Below the pieces are notes generated by a model, which was not told the DNA's origin, did no database searches, and worked only from the letters and a program-made list of their open reading frames with translations. A stretch of 64,000 nucleotides of DNA. Source: Labyrinthula sp. Ha (Eukaryota; Sar; Bigyra; Labyrinthulida; Labyrinthulaceae). Both the position numbers and the translations under genes were made by a program. Where the stretch lies: positions 558,001 through 622,000 of the forward strand of contig JAALGZ010000003.1 in assembly GCA_015227615.1 (NCBI GenBank), given 5' to 3'. Below are positions 21,799-32,877 of the stretch, in pieces (position 1 is the first letter of the stretch; each line of letters opens with the position of its first letter).

Positions 21799-23112
21799 TT
21801 ATGCTATGGCGCATGCTGTACATTTTGCCTTTGCTTTCTCATTTTCTCTTAAAAACTGTATTTTATCTTCCTCAAACATGAAGCTAGACTCCCCTTTGAA
21901 CTTATGAGGCCTATCTTGCTTTCGCGGTTTTAATACCTTGGAGGTTGCTCTTTGGTCATTTACACGGGTAAAGTTTCGAAACCCTGTTTTCTTAGGTTGA
22001 GAATATTTATTCTGGGAAAGGTTCCTAGAGATGTCATTGCTTACAATTGGATACTGCACTTGGTCCTTATTTTCATAATCACTTTTCAAGAAACTGCACT
22101 CCATTTTACTTGGACCGACTACGTCTGTTTCAAAGATTGTAGACCTCGGGCTTTGGGATGCCTTGCTCTCTTTTTCATATTCTTTACTAGAAGTATGTGT
22201 AGATGAATTTTTTAACAAAGAACTATGTTGTTCTGGTATGACATTAGATGTATACGACTCTTCGTATGTTCCCCTTTGATTTACTTCATTTGCTGATGGG
22301 ACCTCAGCTTCAGCTGCTACCGACTTCAGATCCACTTTTTGCGCAGCCGATCGAGCAAACAAAACTGCTAAAAGGTATTGGAATAGCGTAAGATCCTGAG
22401 AACCGCTCTTCAGATAAATCATTTCTTCGGTATCAAAATAAACTAAAGCCTCCCCAGAGGAAGTACAGTCAACTCCACAAACGAGACACAATTCTTTCTT
22501 AATAGGGTAAGACTTATTCGAAGCAGATTTTGAGAGCGAGCTCTCATGTATTTTAGAAAAGATGATATCTGCGTGCCCAAGATTTACTACAATATTTTCT
22601 TCAAATTGCAAACGAGCCTGACCTATGTTCTTACTGGAGAGTAGTTTCGCATATGACATGGTTTCTTCGGGACTGCCGCAGATGTCTTGATCCAAAAGAG
22701 CAAACGTGCTTAAGCTCACTGATATATTGCTTTGATAGTTCAGCTTTGAAATTAGCTTAAGAGTCTTCAGCCCAGGTCTTGAGAGGTTGACCGCGTCAGG
22801 GTGGCTGAACAAACAAAGACAAAACTCATCAAAATGAAAGTTCATAAAAGGTATCATTGATATATCATTGAGTGATGAGTTTGGCACAAGTTTAATCTTT
22901 CCAACAGCTATCTCACTTTTTCCTTCATTCAACACCCCTTTCTGCAACTCTTTGACACAAGATATTTCCACTCGATAAATTACAGAGGCCTTTTGAAAAT
23001 CAAAAAAATATAGGAACTCTTCATCTATTATGAGTAAAACATCTCTGAAAATGTTCAGATGAAGCAGTGTAACTAGCCATGAATGTATTGTTTGTTTTCT
23101 TTTCTCATTCAT
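21799..23112 (-). CDS. Unrecognised 437-residue protein
   Basis: A single exon from ATG 23112. The N-terminal ~260 residues look folded: alternating strands such as DVLLIIDEEFLYFFDFQ and ASVIYRVEIS, then FCLCLFSHPDAVNL, and a CLVCGVDC pair followed by helix DLTLFQYLLAVLFARSAAQ. Residues ~275-437 are Ser/Lys/Glu-rich and probably disordered. The first 100 residues could be a PH-like fold, but this is only an impression; no family is recognised. The start codon is 84 nt from the PLRG1 start codon on the other strand, so the two genes very likely share a promoter region. Confidence 0.75.
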   Translation of the reverse strand: MNEKRKQTIHSWLVTLLHLNIFRDVLLIIDEEFLYFFDFQKASVIYRVEISCVKELQKGVLNEGKSEIAVGKIKLVPNSSLNDISMIPFMNFHFDEFCLCLFSHPDAVNLSRPGLKTLKLISKLNYQSNISVSLSTFALLDQDICGSPEETMSYAKLLSSKNIGQARLQFEENIVVNLGHADIIFSKIHESSLSKSASNKSYPIKKELCLVCGVDCTSSGEALVYFDTEEMIYLKSGSQDLTLFQYLLAVLFARSAAQKVDLKSVAAEAEVPSANEVNQRGTYEESYTSNVIPEQHSSLLKNSSTHTSSKEYEKESKASQSPRSTIFETDVVGPSKMECSFLKSDYENKDQVQYPIVSNDISRNLSQNKYSQPKKTGFRNFTRVNDQRATSKVLKPRKQDRPHKFKGESSFMFEEDKIQFLRENEKAKAKCTACAIA

Positions 23113-23196
23113 ATCTTTTTCTCAGTATTATTCACAAAAACGCTAATTAAACGGCTGAAATGAACATCCTAAGTAATAGGCTATGTGGCCCATCAA

Positions 23197-24582
23197 ATGG
23201 CTTCTATAATTGAAAAAGCTCTTGAAGAAAGCAAAGCCAAAACAGATGAACTGTTTAAACCATCACTGGTATTCTTTTGCCTTTTCCTTTATTTTCTAGT
23301 TTAAGGAAATTTTAGATGTTACCGTTCCAGGTGTTACAAGATTGAAGGAGTTACGACGTACTATGTATCTTTTGTGGTTCACACATAGTCAAGAAGAAGT
23401 TTGGAGATGTTTTTGCTCTTCAAAAGCTTGAGGAAGAAAAAAAGAAAGTATCATGACTGTTTTTATAATTTCTAGCTGAAACTAGATCAAGTTGAAACCA
23501 AAGAATCAAAGCCATTAAACAGCAGCAATGAAACTAATATTGTGAAATCATCTTTTCAAGAAAAAGTTGAAATCCCTGAAAAAAAAAAGACACTTGCGAT
23601 GATATATAGAGAATCAGCTCAAACAGGTAGAACCAAACCTGAAAATATTCCAAACCATACCAACTGGAAGCTGTTCCGCGTCCTTACTGGGCACAACGGA
23701 TGGGTACAATCACTTGCAGTGGACCCAACTAACCAGTTTTTTGCAAGTGGATCGTTTGATCGCACCATTAAAATATGGGATTTAGCTTCTGGTAAAAGGA
23801 AGCTAACTTTTACTGGCCATGTCAATAGTGTTCGAGCGATTGGATTGTCCAAGCGTCATCCATATATGTTTACTGCGGGTGAAGATAAGTCAGTAAAATG
23901 CTGGGATCTGGAAGTCAATCGGGTTATAAGAAACTATCATGGACACTTATCTGGGGTTTACAGCCTTGCTGTGCATCCCATTTTGGATGTTGTAATCACA
24001 GGAGGAAGGGATTCTTCTGCCCGAGTTTGGGATATACGAACTTCTAAAGAGGTTAGGATCCTTGGAGGACATACAAATACCGTTTCCTCATTAATTGCGC
24101 AAGAAGCGAATCCAATGGTGATAACTGGCTCAATGGACAGCACAATTAAGTTATGGGATTTGGCAGAAGACAGTTGCATCACTACTTTAACTCATCATAC
24201 AAAAGGGATTAGAGGTCTGGCGCGGCACCCCAGAGAGTTCTCATTTGTGTCGGCATCAGCTGACTACTTAAAGAAGTTCCATTGTGAAAAGGGAAGATTT
24301 ATGCATAACGTGTTTAAACCCCGAAATGTTAGTGATTTGGAAGTTTGTGATACGTTGTCGTCGAATGAACAAGGTGTCTTGTTTGCTGGATTTAATTCGG
24401 GAAAGATGAGATTCTTTGACTATGGTTCTGGAAGTTTATTTCAGGAGGAAGACAATGTTCTGCAACCAGGAACTATGGAAAGTGAGTCGGCCGTTTTGAG
24501 CTCAACATTTGATGTAACTGGAACGAGATTAATTGTAGGATGTGCAGACAAGACAATAAAGATGTATAAGGAAGAAGCCTAA
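23197..24582 (+). CDS. PLRG1: PLRG1/PRL1/Prp46 WD40 protein of the NineTeen complex
   Basis: Component of the Prp19-associated (NTC) complex that activates the spliceosome. Four exons: 23197-23268, 23300-23357, 23389-23447 and 23476-24582, with introns of 31, 31 and 28 nt; 431 residues after splicing. Residues 1-125 are a helical, charged N-terminus ([21 protein letters not shown]). WD40 repeats fill residues ~130-431, starting with the family signature [25 protein letters not shown] (split here: [14 protein letters not shown]), then [60 protein letters not shown] and the divergent last blades with [12 protein letters not shown] and [11 protein letters not shown]. Gene order and length are as in other eukaryotes. 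The three introns cluster in the N-terminal 90 codons. Confidence 0.95.
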
Positions 24583-26693
24583 CTCGAGGATAGCATTTTG
24601 TGAATTCCTGACTGGAGATAGTTGAGTGCCATCCTTTAGCTGATTTTTAACTTCGACATATATAGGTTGTTGTTAGTACTAAGTTAAAGGAGGGATTTTG
24701 ATGTAATGCTGCATTCTACCTCTTTGTTTGCAACTTCTGGGATTTTTAGTACCAGTAGCTATGATAAAAGCTCAAACTTTTACATTTTACAAGTCGAAGA
24801 GTGGGTCTTGAAGATTTAGTTAAACTAGTAGCTTGAACAATAAGTTCATGGTAAATAGAACCCTGATATGTTATAGCGAACTGAAAAAATTAAGCAGAGG
24901 ATAAACTCTCTCATAATAAGATTAGGAACTCGAAGGAAACGAATTGTGTTAGTGACAAAGAAGATAGTAACCTCATAATCTACAAGGATTATAAGCTTCT
25001 ACAATGGATACAGTGCTCGCTCTTTGTACTGCAATAAAAAAACTTGTAACACTTTGTAGAGTTAGACGGAGTATTCATGATGTAAAGATAGGAGTGTGCA
25101 ACTACCTCGTACCCTAAGAGTAGACAAAATCAGCTTCCTGAACTACGAAGAAAGAGTAATTGAAAGATGAGGAAAAAAAAGTACGGAAAGAAAAGGGATC
25201 AATTTATATAAACGGGTGTGCCAGACATGGCTGTAAGAACTGGAACATTATCCGCAAGACTGACCACCTCAACTACATAAACTCGGCATATAAAACAGAT
25301 TGAAAGAATTTAAAAATTGTAAGCCCACCTTTTTCTTGGTTCAGGCAAACTAAACGTTTCAGAAAATTTGTTGTATTAATGTTTTTTTTATGAAGAAGTG
25401 GGTGAGAATAAGAAATCATTTAACTTAAGGTGCTAGAATAAAAGCCTGTTTTCATTAAGAACTGAGGACTCTCACCCCAATAATGAACTTGATTAGAATC
25501 TTCTCTTAACTTTATAAATGGACTATCCAGCGACACCAAGAGTCCTTAGGCCACAAATCTCTTAGAGTGTGAAACAGCTTCAGTCTCAAAAAAAAGGAAA
25601 GTTAATTGACATTAACAAAGGCACGGAATTATCATGAGTAACTTATGTATGCAACATATGGTGACTGAAACGTACTTTGGTAGAACTAGATTAAGCTAGT
25701 AACAGAACAGCAACAATCTATATCAGTGAAAGTAATTTTGAACATGTCTGGTAGAAAAAGTTGAAAAGATCAATAGCGCAATACTTCATTTGTGAACAGA
25801 CCAGTTGCATGATTAGTTGAGAGCGTTTAGAAGGATTTAATATAGAAACAACCGGATACTTAAATATAGTGCTCTACCGAGAGTTGGTGCAATGAAGAGA
25901 TTTCAGAGAATAGCAAAGATGATGCTCAGTTACGGAATGCAGAGTTCAAGAACACATAGAATACTAGCTTAGAATGTCATGCTTATCTTTTCAATTAGAG
26001 CTCACAGACAGTCATAAAACATAGTTGAATTCTTAGAATGGTTATGATGTTGAGTAAGAACATTTAGCTTTCAAGTTTTTATAGGTACCAACACATCTTA
26101 ATTTCAACCATAGCTAGGTACATGTTGTTAATAATTTTTTAAAGAATTCCCTCAAGTACTCTAAGGATCCACTAATAGAACTTAGTAACTTGCTTTTCAA
26201 CTGGCCCAATAGGCAATGTCTTGAAGTTTTTTATATTATATATTAATGTTGTTCTTGATTACAATATTTATTATTTTTCCTTGCCTCTGTGGTAACCTGA
26301 AATGAAACTTATATTAAAGTATCGGCACAGTAAATTCATTCAAAGCGTATAATTTTTTTATAATCCAAAAATTCTCTTCGCGCTGCTGCACCAAACTTTC
26401 TTCAAAGCGAATTCTTTGCCTATTCCCAGAATGCTTTGGTTTACACCCTAAGAAAACAAAGACGCAATTTCCAAACATTTCAATGCTATCTGTGACAATG
26501 GAAGAAACTCAATTATTAAAATACCATTGTGAAACTAACATATCACAGATGCTGTTTTGATTTAATTACGTAAGTGGTCATTGCTCAATCAAAATAGCTC
26601 TCATAAGTTTTTATTCACCAGCGGAGACCAAAGCCCTGGCCTTGATTTGAGGGTAATAGATTATCAAGCTGGTTCATTTCAGTTAACTGATTT
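24583..26693. other. Gene-free interval
   Basis: I see no coding sequence, RNA gene or ordered repeat. The first ~150 nt presumably contains the PLRG1 3' UTR. The rest is AT-rich with stops in every frame. Confidence 0.5.
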
Positions 26694-27750
26694 CTATCTA
26701 GTATATTGCATTCTTATGAGTTTAAGTAAAGTTATAAAGTGAAACGGTGGTACTACGAATATTAAATTATCCGCTCGTAGTATAGGAGTGATAGTAGTTT
26801 CGTCTCTTTCGATTGAGACTTGTCGCCATATGAGCGCGTACTCATTAAAGCCAATCACATGTGCTAGAAACGTCAACTTTCAAGATAAATGGGTGTAGAC
26901 GGAAGAAAAACTCAGAGAAACATAAACGGAGATTAGGAAGTTGAAGATACTTCTCCATTTTTGCTCTTCGACTCGACTCACGGAGGAGGTGAATGAAAAA
27001 ATTCTTGAAGTACATCACTTGTCTTGGGCTATCTCAACGAGCTTTCGAAGCTTTTTCAGAAGAGGCTTAGGTAACAGCTGTTCTGAGCATTTTCTGTTAG
27101 ATTCCATATTGCCTGTTGGAAACTCTTTTTTTTTGTAAATACTACGGATGCGTGTATTATTGTGATTCTTGTTGCAGTCGTGGTTATTTCTAGTGCATTG
27201 TCTGCTATGTAATGGGAGAGGAAGTTGATGTATCTATCTATGGTTCTTGAATAATCTTTAAACTTTGGAGTTGTAATGGAGGTCAACGGCGTCGGTGGAG
27301 GAAATGTAGGAGAAGTTACTTCATTTATCTATATGTTCCTAGGCGTTTTCATGGTATCAGTGAATAGTTTTGAAAGGCTGCGACTTTACTTAAATTGTTT
27401 GTGTCTATAGATTCGGTGTGAGTTGCCGGGAAAAGGGGGTCTTTCGTCGTTATATTTTTTCCTAAAGAAAAAATAAATGTATTCGGGTGTTTTTGCAGTA
27501 TGTTCTCTTGTAATTCTGCTCTAGCAAAACAAATTGGTGTAAAGTAACTTGTATTGTTTAGGCATTCTGCTCGTTCGTTCGTATCTTCCTGAAGTTGAAT
27601 GATAACTACATTGGAAGTAAGGGTATAGCTCTCTACTAGTGAATGTTTATAGGTTTGAAGGTGATAAACGTTTGCGGTTGCAACTTTCATTGAAAAGAAA
27701 TCCGGGGTATCGATTGCTGGGAAGTGCCTAATATACGCTCTGTCAGGCAT
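26694..27750 (-). pseudogene. Decayed or unassembled coding region of unknown family
   Basis: Three protein-like stretches lie in series on the minus strand: 27750-27349 (133 codons, from ATG, with balanced codon use, for example RAYIRHFPAIDTPDFFSMKV), ~27340-27056 (Pro/Thr-rich start, then KDYSRTIDRYINFLSHYIAD) and ~26880-26694 (LTFLAHVIGFNEYALIWRQV). No ~29-nt introns would join them cleanly. The simplest reading is an old gene or mobile-element gene in decay, beside the transposon cluster. I recognise no family. Confidence 0.3.
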
Positions 27751-28186
27751 CTCTTGTCATAACAGTCTGTTTGTTTCCAGACTTCCTATTGTCCTAAAGT
27801 TTTTGTTCGAATAAATGGCTAGTTACATATAGTCTGACTTTTGCAACCTGTTTTGTCGGTATTTTGTACACCCCTATACAAAAGGCGACCTAACATAAAA
27901 TGAGTCCATGAGATTCTTGAATCTACTCCACATGTATGTAGGCGAGAAATAAAGTCCTATTTTCTCTCTTAACTAATAGTTGTTGCTCACAGCATCTTAT
28001 ATACAAAACAAGAGTCATATGACATAAAAAAAAGCGAAGATAATGTATTTCTGAACACAACGAAAAGAATAAGTATGGGAGATATCTGGATTCTGTTATG
28101 GGTTTTTGGATTCCGTAGAGTACAAATTTTTACACATAAAAAACAACACGAATACAATTAGTAGCTATAATATTTTTCTTCTTTTT

Positions 28187-28275
28187 ACTCAAGTGGTTCA
28201 TAGAGTAGGCTTAGAAGTTAAATAAAGTCTACTGTAAGAGTTTTCACTGGTTTCAACTATATTATAATATTTCAA
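28187..28275 (-). repeat. LTR remnant of the old copia element (left copy)
   Basis: About 88 bp resembles 38301-38387 in the same orientation at roughly 75 percent by eye; shared words include AGTCTACTGT, TATATTATAA and GCTTA-AAG. It abuts the end of the decayed RNase H region, where a 3' LTR should start, and contains GTTGAAACCA (on the minus strand), similar to the LTR start of the young element. Confidence 0.55.
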
Positions 28276-31200
28276 GTACTTTCTTGTTCTTCATAAAACC
28301 ATTTGCTTATTTCTTCAAGCAGCTTTGCATTCCCTGGCTTGGTTATGATATCTATTTGATTTCTGTACCTTCAATCAAGGATACCAGGGAATTTCTCTTC
28401 TTAATACTTGACGGGTAAGGAAATATTTAATTGCCATATGGCGAGACTTCTGTGTAATATTTTTTTCTTTAAGCAACATATTTGTGTCATCGTTACCACA
28501 ACGTATTCTCACACCATTCCTTTCCATTTTAAAGAATGAAAATACATTTTTTTATTCATTTCAGGGTAGATATTCCATGTACTAAGCTCATCATTTCACC
28601 TTCAATACTGCATTTAACTGTGGTTTGCTGTTTCTCGCTTGACCAACATATTGGTATATCATTCCACTCTAGGACAAACCCGTCTAAAGAAGGTGTATCT
28701 GCTGGGACATTTCCCAGGATCGATTGGTAAGTAATCTAATTTTTCCATTTTCATGTTTTTTCTGAGTCTAATTGTGCGCTCAAATTTCTGCTATAAGTAT
28801 TTTATATGTTCCCTTGCAGCTTAAGTTTTCCACTCCTGGTCTCGAGTTCAATACATCTAATTAACCTTATGTATATGATGTATATATGATCTTCCAACTC
28901 TAGAAACAATAGATAAGTGTCTAGCTATGGATTGGTATAAATTGATAACCATGGGTCTTTTTTTTTCTTTTCATGGTAAGTTCCTGGTTAGTTCTGAGCT
29001 CTCATTTCTTTCATGTTTTTCAATTCATATATTTAAATTAATCGTTTTAAGTATTTCTCCGTCGTGAGTTTGGTTAACTCCCCTTTACCTAACACGTCAA
29101 TTCCTATGAGTTTCTTGATTTTAAAGGTAGATTTGACTGCGTATTTAAGGTTAAGTTACTTGAATATTGTGCAACTCTACTCGATGCTTCTTGTGGAAAT
29201 TCAATTGTCATCAATATGAATCATGACGTATTAAAACAATTCATCCAGCTGCATTTTACGACAAATCTTCGTCTCTAATTCATATTTTTCGAAAGATGAA
29301 CTGGTCAAGTCGGTATCAAGACTGTGGAGCCAAGCAGTTTAGCTTTACTTTAATACGTATGTGGCTTTCTTTGTCTTTCAAACATTGGATCGTCGAAACT
29401 TGCCATATATAAGAGGAAGAAGAGAATAGTGTTCTTTCCTGTAACCCGCATTTAAAAACGTGTTGGTCACGTCATCATGGATAATTTTGATATTCAGCTT
29501 CACATTTATTACAGATACGTCCTGATTACTTCAATAGCACTCACTGGACTAGTTGTTTTTACCAGTGGTGTCGATCATTTCCCGTCAGCAGTAGAATGTT
29601 CATTGCGGATATTCTTATGTGTAACATCACCATACTATGGGTTGAATTTCCAAATGTTTCGATGCGTCTTCACCTTTTGTGGAAATATTCTCTGAAAACG
29701 ACTTGGACGTTCCCAATGGTTTTGAGTTTGTTCCATTCTTGGTCATATGCCTGCTGCCACACCAAACGATTATTTCTCTTTAGAGTTTCAAATATATTTC
29801 TTCGAAGCTTATATTTCTTGATCAAATATATCTCTTTGAGTTGAAGATGATTACATCTCAGATGTTGTACCTGCTCGATGAACCTGAAAATCATTGTTTT
29901 CTTCGGCAAATAGGATTTTGACAATTTGTTTCACGGTGATCTTTTCACACAATGGCTTTTACATTGATCTCAGATTTCTGTTCTCAGTGTATCGAATTCA
30001 ACCTCTGGATCTTGTTCTTCTGGTGTATTCTCTTTTCTTTCATTGCTTCGTGTCGCTTCTATTGCCGATAGTACATTATTGTTTGGCGTATTTGAAATCT
30101 AATTTAAAAAATTAGAGTGACTACTACCTTTATTCCAAACTCGTTGCGATTGATATTTCTGGTTCTCTCTATTATTTCTTTCATATGCAATTTTTGTTAT
30201 TATTTTTATCTTAGCCTTAACTGACTCGCGACATTACTTCTCTTTTATATTTATGGTGATGATGATTTTTATTATGTCCACATCTATGATTATCGATTCA
30301 GCTGTCGATGAATTCATTCTAGGATAAAACCTCTGGCGCTTCTAATATCATTTTCTTTGTTTGTTTTTGATCATTTAATACATTTCTTGACCAAATATGA
30401 ATCTGTGTTCAGTGGATTGTGTTTTCTTGAAGAATAAATTATATGGAGGTGTTTTTTTTCTAACCGAATTATTTAGAATTCTTGCAGGTTCGGGTACTGA
30501 GAAATTCGAGTATCTCTGGCTCAATTCAACTTGTAAAAGCAAATCCTCTCAATACTGTCAAAATGATTCTAATTGATCTCTCTGTATTTTTTTCCCTTGC
30601 GGAGTGTCAACTGTAGAGAATTATTCTCTAATACTAATTGTTTCGGAGTGTCTTATTAAACTTTTATTTACAAACTCCTTGATTTGATATATATATATAT
30701 ATATAGTTCATATTCTGAAAACACGGTTATTTTCTAATATTTGGAGACCTTCAAAAAACCAGGTATTTGTTTTTTTTTCATATATCAAAACTTCTCTGTA
30801 TTTTGGTTAGCTGTCTGTAAATATTGCAAAGTTTCTTTAGCCAGAGAATCTGTTGGTAACTGCTTCAGCGGAATCACAGTAAACCATTTCGAATGGTTAT
30901 TTTGTACTGGTTCCTTTTCTTTCCTAATTCTATTCTTATTTTGCTTTGTTCCTGAACATATTGTGTAGTTAATTTCTATGTCTGTGTTGTTTATTGATAT
31001 ATTGTAAAAGCTTAAAGTGTTCTTTAAAATCTGCTGAAATGGATTTCCAAAGAAGCTACGCCAGTCCGGAATTTCTTTTCAGAGGCCTAACGTTCCTTTA
31101 TGTGCTAACTTTTAGCTTTAGTAACTTGGTTGAAAATACTTTTTTGGTCCCTATGAACTTATCTTTCTTGGAACAGATATCCACTAAGTCGGTTCTAATG

Positions 31201-32430
31201 TCGAGCTCGCGCATTTATTCCATAAGTAGTCCCAAAGAAATTATTTTGACCTTATGCTCCGAGCCCATAATATATACATCATTGAGATATAGAATCTTGT
31301 TATTTGGAAGATTCAAGGCCGATTTTTCTTTCCTTTCTATGTACCGAACTCCGCATACGATTTTTATGGGATCATTTTGTATCTTCACTATATCATTTAG
31401 ATACCTTTCCTAGTATTCAGATAGTAAGTTACAACTAGAACTAGAATCTAGTATGAATTCACTATTTTCATTTTCTATATTGCTTATTTCCATAATATAA
31501 GTATATTTGATATCATTGAATAATATTCTAGTACTTACTGTTGTAACTGAACTGCCATCTTTCTGAAACCTCGACTGAGTCTTTATTTAGTCGGCATTCT
31601 TTTTCTTGCAGTCCTTTGCAGCATGACTTTATTTATTACGGCTGGAACAAACAAAGTTTCTACAAATAACTTTTACAATTCCCCATTTTTCGCAGTTGTT
31701 ACATTTGACGTTTCTCTTTTGTCTTCTGCTATTCTGGGGTCTCGAACTACCTTCGGTCAATCTAAGTCTTTATTGGATATACCATTTCGAATGAATTGTT
31801 CAAATCATCCGCTAAGGATAATCCCTTTTTGAATAACTTTCCTATCAGTAGGTTTCATGTTAGAGTTCATGTACAAGTCTAAGTATTTCAAGTTCCTTAT
31901 GTCTTATTACACTTAGAAGTCCCTGTATCCTCTCCTCCAGCATCAACGATGCTCCTAGCTGCTTGTAGTGCTAAAGCATTTTGTCGTTGACACTTGCTCT
32001 ATCTTTATTCGATTTGCCGTTTGACCTCATCAGCCCTTATTTCAGCTTCACTAACCCCTCTTTCCCATTTGTCGCGAACACGTCATTCAGCTTTTTCAGG
32101 TAGAAGATGGGTTATCAAAGATTAATATCCTCTCTAGAAGAGCATCATCCAAGTTGATGTATGTAAGGTGTTTTGCAGTTACGTAAGATGTTGTTGTTGG
32201 TATATTTTTACAGCTTTTCCCACAAATTTATATCATATGGGACATAAAATTCTTCCACATTTAACTAACTGTTTAATTCTGGGTCATAAGTTTTCACTAC
32301 TTTTTTAACTCCCAAAGCTTTCAATTGGAAGCGGCAAAAGTTTTCTACCAAATGGGGGAAAACAAGAACTTTTGCTAAAGCTAAGGTTTAGGAAAGTGGG
32401 CAATGGACAAACCAACTTTACCAAGTAGAC
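28187..32430 (-). mobile_element. Old, heavily decayed Ty1/copia LTR retrotransposon
   Basis: Minus-strand fragments of a copia polyprotein appear in the proper order from right to left: a gag-like region (about 32.3-31.8 kb), zinc-knuckle traces (~31.6 kb), protease (EFILDS, ~31.4 kb), integrase region (~31-30 kb), reverse transcriptase (WQQAYDQEWNKLKTIGNVQV at ~29.7 kb) and the RNase H end with IITKPGNAKLLEEI at ~28.35 kb. Immediately beyond lies an LTR remnant (28187-28275) that has a diverged partner at 38301-38387. The element carries many breaks and is clearly old. Its 5' part appears to have been separated from the rest by later insertions (see 32431-38300). Confidence 0.7.
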
Positions 32431-32649
32431 TTAACAACCTATTTCATTTTTGCACTTCATGAGAGACTTCTTAGACAACTGTCCCACAAGAATGAAGGCC
32501 ATACAAGTTGATAATAGCTGTAAAGCAGAGAGTGAATTTTCTTCAAATTCTTCGGCAATGTAGTTGGCTAGCATTCTCAAATCACTCAAGCGCCCATTAT
32601 TGTATCTTCCACCTGAAAAATTCCGCCATGGTAGGGTTAGAAATGTCAT
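32431..32649 (-). mobile_element. Possible C-terminal part of the Tc1-like transposase
   Basis: A 72-codon frame on the minus strand (RYNNGRLSDLRMLANYIAEE...ALQLLSTCMAFILVGQL). It lies directly on the far side of the young copia insertion from the DDE_3 transposase at 37105-37800 and on the same strand, which is where the transposase C-terminus would be if the copia element had inserted into it. The sequence alone does not prove transposase identity. Confidence 0.35.
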
Positions 32650-32694
32650 AGGATATAGAGTGCGTGTTTGCAGATACTTTTTTCTTAATACAGG

Positions 32695-32877
32695 TGTTCC
32701 ACGAATAGGCGAGTTGAGAATTATATTCTTTTTTTATTAATTAATTAATTATTCCGTCCGAGAAGTTTCTCCGAGCAGTTTCCCCGAACCGTTTCCCCGA
32801 GCAGTTAACCCGAGCTGTTTCCACGAACAGTTTCCCCGAGAAGTTTCTCCGGGCCGTTTCCTCTCTTGGTTTCAACA
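32695..32877 (-). repeat. 3' LTR of the young copia element
   Basis: 183 bp, TGTTCC...CAACA on the plus strand. It contains a 13-bp tandem array of seven units (32765-32855; consensus GTTTCCCCGAGCA) and a run of TTAATTAA repeats. The pol frame reads into it. Confidence 0.95.

Noticed and set aside
30994-31413. 139-codon plus-strand frame and other plus frames at 29.4-31.8 kb
   Set aside because: They are antisense to the decayed copia protease and integrase regions.
32765-32855. TTCCCCGAA units as STAT or heat-shock sites
   Set aside because: The half-site spacing is three, not the two of heat-shock elements, and STAT factors cannot be assumed in this organism.
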